From positions 1 through 64,000 of the forward strand of contig JASANC010000326.1 of the NCBI GenBank assembly GCA_030248135.1: a stretch of 64,000 nt of DNA, written 5' to 3'. Position 1 is the first letter of the stretch, and every line of letters starts with the position of its first letter. Position numbers and translations under genes: made by a program. This DNA comes from Theristus sp. LFF4_11 (taxonomy: Eukaryota > Nematoda > Chromadorea > Monhysterida > Xyalidae). The notes beneath the pieces are model-generated. The model saw nothing but the letters and a program-made list of their open reading frames with translations. It did not search any database and was not told where the DNA came from. Shown in pieces: positions 1 through 9,199 of the stretch.

Positions 1-208
1 TAGACGAGATGACTGGACGTTGGTGTAGCGTTACGTGGCCGTTGGCCGAAGCCATTGGATGATTTATGCTATATATATCTGTGTCCTTTCTGTATAACGT
101 GGAGTCAGATCAGTTGTAGTTTGTATTGCTAATAAACCTTCGTACTGGACGTGGGTGATAACTTTTTCTGGTGAGCCCGACGTGATGTCTGAATGTGTAG
201 CCTTCTGA

Positions 209-1117
209 ATGGTACTGTATTGGCTTGAATTGGCTCTCGTCATCATCATTGCTAGAATCATTGGCGCCCAGAATCGGAAGTGTGGTTGGTTTTATGTTTG
301 CTTGCTGTTGTGTGCTGTGTTTTACGTTTGCAGTCAGCAGGACGGTAGTATAGTGGCTATGTCGACGACGTCGGATGAAGTGGATGGTTTGAAAGTCTCG
401 GACACGGAGATGGCGTTGTGTCACAGTGGAAAGTTGAACAAGCAACAGGCGATTTTGCACGTGAAGGCGTATTGTCAGCGGGATGACCGGGATGCCCTGT
501 TACGGTTGGTGAAAACGTTGAGAGAGCGAAAACGTCTGCACAAACATTTGCAGTACGAGGTGAAATGTACACTTGGTCATGTGGATAAAATGGATGTGAA
601 GCAGATCAGTGCAGAGTTGATTCAAGTTTTGAAAGAGTATTTCAGGCACGAGCAGTATCTTGAATTGTCCCAGGATTGGTGTCGTTATAGCACAGAGCAA
701 GAGGCAAGTGATCATGGCGCAGAGATGAGTGAAGAGGGCAGTGGATCAACAGCTGTGTTGTCGACAAGGGACAGCAGTCAGTTTGGGCGTAATCAAAATC
801 AGACTGTGTGCTATGATTCAGAGAACGGTGCAGAACTGACGTCGGTAGACGATGTGGACCAGGAAACAGCGATGCAGTCGGTGTTGTTGTATCACGCGAA
901 CAGGGATCGTTCGGCTATGTTGCATTGGTGTCGCTGTATACGCAACGACAAAAGCATGAGCAAGCAGATGCAGAAAAAGGCGGCTAAACTTTTGACAGCG
1001 ACAGCACACAAAACTACAGATGAGTTGGGCATGAAATTGATTGCTTTCATTCACGCTTATTTCCAGTCACATCAGTTTTTGACGGTGCCTATCAGACTGA
1101 CTGATAGTACAGAATAA
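209..1117 (+). CDS. Retrotransposon gag, N-terminal part, ended by an in-frame TAA
   Basis: 302 codons are open from the ATG at 209. Residues 1-50 are hydrophobic and start inside the leader right after the primer site, so the real start may be the Met at residue 51 (about 359), where the composition becomes polar. Two helical segments, about residues 78-153 and 217-292, resemble each other: each starts with a hydrophobic run, has an R-D-(D)-R or R-D-R turn, a K/R-rich middle and ends Y-F-x3-Q-(Y/F)-L. This looks like an internal duplication of a ~75-residue unit. The reading frame continues after the TAA (1115-1117) without another stop into the protease-containing ORF. No zinc knuckle is visible. 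Function as a capsid-type protein is inferred from position. Confidence 0.65.
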   Translation: MVLYWLELALVIIIARIIGAQNRKCGWFYVCLLLCAVFYVCSQQDGSIVAMSTTSDEVDGLKVSDTEMALCHSGKLNKQQAILHVKAYCQRDDRDALLRLVKTLRERKRLHKHLQYEVKCTLGHVDKMDVKQISAELIQVLKEYFRHEQYLELSQDWCRYSTEQEASDHGAEMSEEGSGSTAVLSTRDSSQFGRNQNQTVCYDSENGAELTSVDDVDQETAMQSVLLYHANRDRSAMLHWCRCIRNDKSMSKQMQKKAAKLLTATAHKTTDELGMKLIAFIHAYFQSHQFLTVPIRLTDSTE

Positions 1118-3082
1118 GAAATTGACAGCACAGACTCGGAACGCAGCACGCGTACGCACACGCACGCACGCACGCCTAGCACAAAGAGTGGCGGTGCTGG
1201 TTTGTCAGTTGGCGATTCTCGGGTTGACCGTGATGGCAGAAAATGTGCATCAAACAGTGACAAAAAATGTGATACGGGGGTGAAAGAGAACGTGCAGTCG
1301 GCTGGCGCTAAAAAGAGTGGGCAAAAAAAGAGGGCCGTGCGTAGCAGTATTTTGACCCAGGAGACCGACAAAAACAAAAATGTCCGTGGTGGTTGCGGTG
1401 CAGAAAAAAAGCAAAGACCCTCTCAAAGTGAGCACAAACGCACCACACACGAGAATACTGTTTTGCACGATAGCGCCGAAGGTAAGTTGGGAATTGATAA
1501 TTCCGCCAAGAAGGCGAGGCCAACAAACAACGAACGGGTCAACAAAAAAATGAGTAACAGTGACAGTGATTGTGATTCTTTGAATGTGACCACACAATTG
1601 ATGCAAATGATGATGGAACAGCGTCGACAGAATGCCATGTTGGTGACGGTGATGCAAAGTCTGTGTGACAAGTTGAATCAGTTGAATATGCCAGTGCAGG
1701 AACATGTGAGCCAATCAGGTAGCACCGACAGTGAGTGTGCGACGAGTGGGAATCGAAATGTGCACTCAGTCAGAGTCAGTGATGCAGGTGCGTGTGAGTT
1801 AAATGGTCAGCAAAACACTCAGTGCAGTCAGAATTTGAGCAATGAAATGTTGTTGTGTTTGCTCTCAGGTCAGTTTGAGAAATTTGATCCATCCAAGCAC
1901 AAAAACTTCAAGGCGTGGTTTGTGAGTCTGAAGAACAGGTTGAAACTGTGTAATGCGCCAGAGGATGTGGCCGTAGAACATGTGCGGTATTGTCTGGAAA
2001 ATGAGGCGCAGAGTGCATTTGACCAACAGCCAGAACATGTGCGCAATAACCTCAGTCAGATCTACCAGTATCTCGAGCAAACGTACGGACCGCGAAACGA
2101 AGAATTTGCAGCAGTTGGCAATTTTGCTGAAGCGCGCAGAGAGAAAGACGAACCGATTCGCGTGTATTCTAATCGTTTAAAGCGACTTATGCTGCAGGCA
2201 GGGGGATCGCAGAATGTGGAATATGGTTCGTTGTATGAACTGCAGTTGCTGACAAAGTTCAGGCACGGTCTGGAAGCTTATCCGACGTTGGAGCAGAAAG
2301 CACATGAGTTACAGTACAGACGTTTGCCGTATGAGGATGTTGTCAGCAAGATTGAGCAGATGGACGACGTTCATAAACATCGACAGGAGGAGAATAGCAA
2401 GCTGAGTGTGGGCATCAGGCAGAGGGAATTCAGTCGCAATTACAGTTCGCGTCGTTATTTGCCGAACAATGTGGGGCGCAATTATGTTAGCACATGGCAG
2501 AATCAGAATCATAATCAGTGGAATCAGAACGGCTATCGTGGTAATTACGGTTCTAACTTTCGGGGCGCTCACGTGCAAAATACATACAATCAGTCGCAGC
2601 AGTGCAATTACCAGAACAGGCCGTACAGCAACAGTTGGCAGAACCAGAACCAATTTATCAGACAGACTTATCAACCAAACGGTGGTAACGGTAACGGTAG
2701 ATACGCACAGAACCGATACAATTTTGCGCAAACGCAGTACAATCAGTCCTTTCCCAATAAACAGCAGAATGCGCAGTTGTCAGTTGCAAAAAAGGTGGGC
2801 TTGGTGAAAGGTGAAAGTCAAAGTGACAGCGACGAGATGAAACAGAACAATGAGGAATTTGAGACGCCTTTGCTGAATGGTAAACCGGTGACTTATTATT
2901 GTGTGGACACGGGTTCGGATGAAATGATTTTGTCAACTGTTTATGCGAGGGAGCGTGGATTGAACGTGAACCATGAAAAGAGACTGTTGCAAGCGGCGAA
3001 TGGATTGCCAGTGAAGGTGGATGGTGTGTGTAAGGCGGAGTTGTGTGTTGATGGCATGAGCATTGACAATTGTGAGTTTTAA
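1118..3082 (+). CDS. Retrotransposon gag C-terminal part and aspartic protease
   Basis: The frame is the same as the upstream gag ORF; there is no good ATG at the beginning, and the earliest in-frame alternative start is a TTG at 1202, so expression probably needs read-through of the TAA or an internal start. The product has a basic, low-complexity N-terminus, a Gln/Met-rich helix near 1590-1700, a retrotransposon gag-type helical region at about 1860-2390 (contains F-K-A-W-F and an R-L-K-R-L segment), an Asn/Gln/Arg/Tyr-rich stretch at about 2430-2770 where a CCHC zinc knuckle would normally lie, and an aspartic protease beginning with D-T-G-S-D at about 2908. The protein stops about 55 residues after DTG, shorter than a full retropepsin, so the protease is truncated. 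Confidence 0.75.
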   Translation, partial: EIDSTDSERSTRTHTHARTPSTKSGGAGLSVGDSRVDRDGRKCASNSDKKCDTGVKENVQSAGAKKSGQKKRAVRSSILTQETDKNKNVRGGCGAEKKQRPSQSEHKRTTHENTVLHDSAEGKLGIDNSAKKARPTNNERVNKKMSNSDSDCDSLNVTTQLMQMMMEQRRQNAMLVTVMQSLCDKLNQLNMPVQEHVSQSGSTDSECATSGNRNVHSVRVSDAGACELNGQQNTQCSQNLSNEMLLCLLSGQFEKFDPSKHKNFKAWFVSLKNRLKLCNAPEDVAVEHVRYCLENEAQSAFDQQPEHVRNNLSQIYQYLEQTYGPRNEEFAAVGNFAEARREKDEPIRVYSNRLKRLMLQAGGSQNVEYGSLYELQLLTKFRHGLEAYPTLEQKAHELQYRRLPYEDVVSKIEQMDDVHKHRQEENSKLSVGIRQREFSRNYSSRRYLPNNVGRNYVSTWQNQNHNQWNQNGYRGNYGSNFRGAHVQNTYNQSQQCNYQNRPYSNSWQNQNQFIRQTYQPNGGNGNGRYAQNRYNFAQTQYNQSFPNKQQNAQLSVAKKVGLVKGESQSDSDEMKQNNEEFETPLLNGKPVTYYCVDTGSDEMILSTVYARERGLNVNHEKRLLQAANGLPVKVDGVCKAELCVDGMSIDNCEF

Positions 3083-3224
3083 AACTTTTTTAAAACTTTT
3101 AAAACCATTTTAAAACCCATTTTTAAAAACAAATTTTATAGTGTTTTTTTTGGTTATGATGGCCAAAAAGATGGGGGATCAGTTTTCTCATTAGCAAAGG
3201 AAACAGCAGGTGTTTCTTTGTTGG

Positions 3225-4320
3225 TTATCAACAGTGTTTCTAGACCAGTTTTGTACGGTTAAAATGGTGGTTTAAAGAAAATCACGGTTAGTTAAAACGT
3301 TGCAACTGCAGAGTTTATGAATTTCTTCATGGTACACCAACAGTCTGGATTTTAAGCAATTTTGTATTTGCACCAAACATATAGTTTAATATTTTTTTAA
3401 ACAAACATGAAAGAGCGTTCAAAACTACGTATATATGGTTTAGATCACGTTGGTGAAAACGTTTTCAAATAGACTTAACGAAGCAACAAAAGCTTATGCT
3501 AGGAAAAATCAAAAGTTCTCAACCAACCTTGTAACGAAAATCCTTAAAAAAAACGGAACGGTTTGCATCTTGTTAAAATGTTTTCTAGACCAGTTTTTTA
3601 CGGTGAAAACGATGGTATAAAGAAAAGAACGATAAGGTAAAACGTTTTGATTGCAGAAACCATGAACTTCTTCATTTACACCAAAAGGTCTGGGATTTGT
3701 CACAATTTTGTGTTTGCACCGAACATATAGTTTGAAATTTATTAAAACAATTTAAACCACGTGAAAGAGCGTTCAAAATTACGTATGTATGGAACAGATC
3801 ATATTGGTTAAAACGTTTTTAAATAAACTTTATGAACCAATAAAAACTTGACTAGCAAAAATAAAAATTTCTCAACCAACATTGTAACGAAAAAAAACCA
3901 AAAATGAGAACGGTTTGCATCTTGCTAAAATGTTTTCTAGACCAGTTTTTTACAATAAAAATGATGGTGCAAAGAAAACTACGATAAGTAAAAACGTTGT
4001 GACTGCAGAAACCATGAACTTCTTCATGGTACACCAAAAATTCTGGGGTTTGAAGCAATTTTGTGTTTGCACCAAACATATAGTTTAATATTTTTTAAAA
4101 CAAATTAAACCACGTGAAAGAGCGTTCAAAACTACGTATATATGGCACAGATCACATTGGTTAAAACGTTTTTTAGATAAACTTAATAAAGCAATAAAAG
4201 CTTGTACTAGCAAAAAAAAATTCTCAACCAACCTTGCAACGAAAAAAAACCTCAAAAGAGTGAACGGTTTGCATCTCGTTAAAACGTTTTCTAGACTAAT
4301 TTTTTATTGCGAAAAAGATA
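3225..4320. repeat. Tandem satellite, unit about 345-355 bases, three copies plus a partial
   Basis: The phrase TTTCTAGACCAGTTTT recurs at about 3238, 3582 and 3933, and a degenerate form at about 4288. Each copy also holds GAAAGAGCGTTCAAAA followed by CTACGTATATATGG or a variant (3410, 3765, 4117) and a TTGCACC-AAACATATAGTTT block. Spacing is about 344-357 bases. Copies differ by many substitutions, so the array is old. No coding potential. Confidence 0.85.
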
Positions 4321-5020
4321 GCAGAAAGAATTTTTGGGTCGGGCTAAGCGCCGACGCAATAAAGCCAAAAAGTAAAATTTTTAAAATTCATTTTTCAGGT
4401 TTTTTGTTTATACCAAAATAAAAGTTCATGTTTTTTTGAAAAACTAAATGCAGCACATGAAAGCCCTTGCAAAATACTACATTTTTCATATTAACACCAA
4501 TACTCGATAACGCTTCTGTGTTGCGTTAAAAGACCTTTTTTCAAAACGGCAAAAATGACGTTTTTCGACGAAATACCCTACTTTGGAGACCTGTAGCGCC
4601 ACACCACAAGGGTCTCATTCCAAAAGCGGGGCGGTTTTTTCTTAGTTGGACCTAAGGGTACCTCCATACCAAATTTGAGCGAAATCGATTTTCGGCTAGG
4701 GGCAGAGTATTACCAAAATGTTCCTCCTAATTCCGGACGGTCTCTTAATCTGTTGTGCAAACGAACCGCAGCGAGTGGCCACATGTTTTCTTTTTGCGGC
4801 ACCGCCCAGCCAGGGTTACCAAAACCGGTTTTTTATATGTCCAGTGAAAAACCGGTTTGTGGCAAGCAAGCAAGCACAAGGAAAATTCGCAAGGAAAAAC
4901 GACATGAAACCGGTATTTTGGAAAAAAAGGTTCATTTTGCAAAAAAAGTTTGCGGGCTTGCTCCGACACCGAGTACACCGACCGCAACATTTGCGTACAG
5001 CAAAAAAAATCAATCCATGA
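4320..5020. other. Non-coding A/T-rich stretch with an AACCGGTTTTTT repeat
   Basis: I see no gene. At about 4818-4860 lies a segment with two AACCGGTTT cores around a short A/T spacer; similar segments occur at about 24285-24350 and 26230-26325, so this is a dispersed repeat. Confidence 0.5.
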
Positions 5021-5029
5021 AGTGGTAAC

Positions 5030-5660
5030 CGTTTGGCTTTGTGTGATCGTTGCAGCGTTCAACTTGGCCAGCACTCCGGGAGTCAGGTGGTGTGGGGCAT
5101 CGGCATCGGCGCCAGCACCGGGCTCGTTTGGTTCATCGTTGTTCAACTGCTCTTAACACCCGTTTTCCCCGTGATCACCCATTGGTTAGTTGCTCAGTTC
5201 TTCCTGTGAACGTTTCACTGTGGTCGATGCAAACAAATTTGCCATGCATTCGTGGAAGTCAGAGAGGCTGAGGTTGAGGACTTTTGAGAAACGGTAACAT
5301 GCGCACTCCGTCCATGCACCATTAGTTTTGACAATTGATCACCACTCTCGGTAGTGTTGTCTTGTCAGTGGTGCAACAGTTGTAACTGGAGAACAGTTGA
5401 AGAATTGTTGGCATTTGTAGCCATGATAAAAAGGATTCGGTGACTTCAAGGTGCTCTCGAATCGTGAGAGGCTCCATCGGGTGCACCGCGCAACGACGTT
5501 GCTTGTTGTTGTCGAAGGTGCGTGGTGCGATTTCAGGCCCATCTGCGAGTATCTGATGATCCGTGACTGCACGCACATTCCCAACATTTTGTTCTTCGAG
5601 TACACGTGCACACGCTCGGAGGCACGCACTCGCTCGCGCAAGAACTATCGCGTGCACAAA
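5030..5660 (-). CDS. Weakly supported minus-strand coding exons, unknown product
   Basis: Three stretches on the minus strand look codon-like and are separated by plausible splice sites. The first (about 5620-5325) is open in two overlapping frames and I cannot decide between them. The second (about 5292-5185) follows an acceptor ending CTCAAAAG and encodes a mixed hydrophilic helix. The third (about 5146-5030) follows an acceptor ending AGAGCAG and starts with N-N-D-E-P-N-E, then an Ala/Asp-rich run. Local GC content is higher than in the flanks. No family is recognised. It could be a decayed gene or chance. Confidence 0.3.
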
Positions 5661-5819
5661 CACGAGTGAACGACGGGGGCTGTGCGTCCGAGTGACACTC
5701 GTTGCGCGTCAGTCGCAAAGCAAGAACTACGAAAACACCACTACTGGCTTGCCACTGCGTGCATATTCTGCCTTATTCTTGGGGTGTCAAAAAACAACGT
5801 CAACGACATTTAAATAATC

Positions 5820-7790
5820 ACAAACGACTAAAAGTTGAAGCTGAAGCTGGATTCATTTTAATAAAACGGAATTAGGACTGATGGAACACAGGAGTGGTCT
5901 GTTTTTTTTGGTGAGATTAACTAATGTGCACAGCTATGATCTTTTATTTCGGTTCGCAGACTCAATTCGCACATAGATGGGCAAACAGTCATGCATGACG
6001 CGGGAATTCAAAATTGGCAAAATGATCCGAGTCCCCTAATTAAGGTTTGAATTAACCACTTAGGCGGTTTTGAATTGCACATAAAGATTGAAACTAGTTT
6101 CCTTTTTACATGTGCACATGCAGTGAGTCGCAGAATCTAGAAATTTGATAGTACATCCTTACATCTTCTTTAGCATTCTTTACGTCTATTGTTGTTTTCT
6201 TTCAGGGCATTTGTTTGATTTCCTCCAGATATTCAAAAACGGTTTGTGAGATTTATAGCAACTTCTCTTGTCATTGTTCGTTGATGGGTCATTTTTTGTG
6301 TGTGTCGTTCGTTCAAATCCTGGATTAGTGATTGGCACTTCAATAGCAATCATTGTTTTTTGCGCGTTGTATTTTTAAGTTTGACGTAGTGCCACAGTGC
6401 TGTTGCTTTCCAAGCTTGATTGTCGTCTTTCTGTTTGTTTTTGCATTGCAGTTCAGTGAGTCGTCAATAGTTGCCAATGCCACCAACTTTACGAATATTT
6501 TACTGGTGAAATTCGACAGTAATAATATTTTTTTGCATTGTGAAATATTAGATTATCGTTTGTATACGTGTTGTGTAAAAGAATCGATGATTAAAATGAA
6601 CATACAAAGAATCTAAATCACTTGTAAACAATCGCTGAATATTGCCTTTCAGTAAAAAACAAAAAGCTGACAAACAAAAACAATACAACTAAAAAACTAA
6701 GAACATACTGATTGTAGTTTTGCGCGTAATACAGTAAGTAGTTGATTCAAAGCGCTTTAGAAAACATTGATAAACTGAGTTTTCGTTCACCGGCCGGCTA
6801 TGTGAAATTTATTGATGCTTTTGGATTTTTAAGCGTCAAACATTGCTATAATTGGTATTCGGCAGTAAACAGCGTCAGGATGATTTCAAAGTACTGTAAG
6901 TGGCGCTTTGCACAATCGAACCGATCGCTGTGTCGTGTGTAACCAGCTGAATCTGGTTTTCTGCTGTTTTTGGTGATGATCAACGCGTCAGCCAATTAGC
7001 GTGCTGCTTTCAAAAAAATAAACATTGCACAATAAATGGAAGCAAAATCAACGATAAAAATCGCTGAAATACTAATAAACCGTCGCAGCAGTCGACCAGA
7101 TGAAGCGAACCGGGTACTGGGCAGAAGAAAAAATATTGTAATGATAACAGAACGAGTTATTGACTTGATTTATAAATTAGTCACTGTATTACCAACATTA
7201 TATTGACTTGAAAATGCGGCAGTATACAATCGGCCTGCTGCAGTGCCGCTGCAGTTGTCTTGCACACAATCAAAATTCATTTCCGTTGCTACAAAGTTCT
7301 CGGAAAAGCATTGACAAATCATTTGACAATAAACGGCACCAAGAAAAATGAAGCAACAAAATTGTCGTTACGCAGTTGGATAACTTTTTGGTTCTGCGTT
7401 GACTATTGTGTTAACTAATTATTCTTCTAAGTCACGAAAAAATACCAAAATCGGTAACATTACCATCGATTTCAACATGTGTAGGACATGCTGCGGTGCT
7501 TCAAAATCGATCATCCAAATCGATGAAAATTGTCTAAAAATGTTCACCAACATTTTCACACACACACGACAGTCTTGTTCGCGGCGTTTGCCTCTTTCGA
7601 GCGAAACGTTTGTCACCGATTTAGGTTTTTTACGTTGTGGTGGTTCACACGACTGGAACACATCATAGATCCTGAGAATAACGGTCAATCAAAATACGTA
7701 CATCGCACAACAAGAACAGAACACAACGCCCGCAGCGAGCATTATAATAATACGATTAAGAACCTCTAGAGACAACCGTGGCGTCCGGGC
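5820..7790. other. No gene seen; one dispersed repeat
   Basis: A/T-rich sequence without convincing exons. A ~190-base segment at 5975-6165 (ATGCATGACGCGGGAATTC onward) recurs at 41915-42045 and 42745-42965 with substitutions. Confidence 0.5.
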
Positions 7791-7796
7791 AGCCTT

Positions 7797-9104
7797 CTAC
7801 TGCGAGCCATCGTTCGCGCCACTGGACAGCTCCGACTGGCTGGTCGCAGAGGAGCTGCACGCGGAGGAGAGCGCGCCGTTGGTGACAGCGGCCGTGGTGG
7901 CGCGCACGTACGAGTCCTTCTTGGACGGCGTCGGCGGTGCTGCCGTCGAGCAGACCGTGCTCGTCTTCGGACTGGCGCCCCACTCGAGCGGCCCGAGCAA
8001 CGCCTTCAGCCCCTGAATGTCGCCCTTGACCACGTACAACTGCGGCAACTGGCCAAAGTCCTGCAGCACGTCGTACTTGCGACACTGGTGCACGATCATC
8101 TTCTTCAGCGTCGGGTGCGCCGCGAACCGCTTCACGGTCTCGAAGTTGACGTGCTCGAGGTCGAGCTCGCGAATGTACATGAACTGCAGCGTGCTGCAGT
8201 GCTGCGCGACGTAGAAGAAGAACTGGTCCGGCAGGAACGGGTAGTCGACGGGCGAGTCGACCAGACACAGCCGCTGCACCTGACGCGCCAGCCGCTCGAA
8301 GATCGCCATCACCGGTATCTGTGAGGCAACGTAGGACCGATTGAGAAGACAAGCACTACTGCCTCATTTATTCGGCCATGCGCAACAGATTGTGCATTTG
8401 TTTTGTTGAGTTGAGTAACCACAAAATCGTGTGCGTGCCCCTATGCGCCGGTCCAACCTCGTGCTTCCCGTTGTAATGACAACTGCAGCAGTAGATGTAC
8501 ATGACCAGCTTCGACCAGAATATGGGCCCGTCGGTGCCGATGCTGACCGTCAGTCGTTCGTGACCGGACAGCCGGCCCTTGCGGAAGATCATATACATCC
8601 AGACGGGCCTCTCCTCTGCGTCGTTGATTTCCTAAGTGTATGATCACGAATTCGGAATTTTTCGCATCGAACTGAAACTCAAACTGCGGTATTTATTTTA
8701 AACTATGTGACACTACCAAAACACTATTGGAAACGCGCTCAGAAAGAAACCAAAATCAATTCCATGCCCAAATTCATTCCAACGCTTGTTCCATGCTTGA
8801 AATTTTTGGTAAAAATTTTGGCATATTATGGAATTATATTTTTGGAGTGGATTTTAGAATGGTTTTTATAATTTTTTAGCGTGTACTAGAAAACACACAT
8901 AGTTTTCTCAGTCCAAACCTTGGCATGCCGTTTCCATTCTTTGGAAACTCGTTCGAAGCGTGTCCGCTCACGAAAGTCCAAACAGCGCATGATCAACTTT
9001 GACACGCGTGCTGGACACTGGACACGCATCGGCTGCCACTGTCGCCGTTCGCGCACAATGTCACGCTGCTTGCGCGCCGCATCCGCTAGCAGTTTTTGTG
9101 CCAT
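7797..9104 (-). CDS. F-box protein with leucine-rich-like C-terminal half
   Basis: Three exons, minus strand. Exon 1 (about 9104-8887) starts at the first ATG of the open frame and carries an F-box-type helix set: C-P-A-R-V-S-K-L-I-M-R-C-L then R-F-E-R-V-S-K-E-W-K-R, the R-x2-V-S-x2-W pattern of F-boxes. Exon 2 begins at 8632 after an acceptor ACACTTAG and encodes a beta-rich segment up to about 8400; its 3' boundary is unclear because a transposon relic lies at 8330-8385. Exon 3 (8320-7797) follows acceptor CTCACAG, encodes about 170 residues with repeated Leu spacing reminiscent of leucine-rich repeats, and ends in a Ser/Thr/Ala-rich tail. F-box proteins bridge substrates to SCF ubiquitin ligases; the substrate is unknown. 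Nematodes have many such genes. Confidence 0.65.
8330..8385 (+). repeat. Relic of a GTACGGTATGGCCG-type MITE end
   Basis: GATTGAGAAGACAA followed by GCCTCATTTATTCGGCCAT matches the right end of the MITE copies at 18330 and 31590. It lies in or beside the last intron of the F-box gene and may have disturbed the splice boundary there. Confidence 0.6.
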
Positions 9105-9199
9105 TTTTGTGGTGTTTGGTTGTTCTTGCACACCACGAGAAGCAACGTGCTTTGAGAATGAAGTTAATGAATGCTGCAGTTGCTGTGTTGTTTTTTTTA

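Larger units (their letters stand above)
1..3082 (+). mobile_element. 5' part of a Gypsy-like LTR retrotransposon (LTR end, PBS, gag, protease)
   Basis: The first ~172 bases look like the end of a 5' LTR: a polyadenylation-type AATAAA at about 132 and then a tRNA primer-binding-type sequence TGGTGAGCCCGACGTGAT at 173-190. The same TGGTGAGCCCG follows the 5' LTR of the miniature element at 28097, which supports the boundary. Internal DNA then codes for gag and an aspartic protease until a stop at 3082. No reverse transcriptase, RNase H or integrase motifs and no 3' LTR follow; at about 3085 the sequence changes to A/T-rich satellite DNA. The element is therefore a 5' remnant, or its 3' part has been replaced. 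Assignment to the Gypsy group rests on the gag-protease order and the primer site, so it is inference. Confidence 0.8.

Noticed and set aside
263..283. TTGGCGCCCAGAATCGG as the primer-binding site
   Set aside because: It resembles a retroviral primer site, but TGGTGAGCCCG at 173 is conserved in the TRIM directly after its LTR and gives a better LTR boundary.
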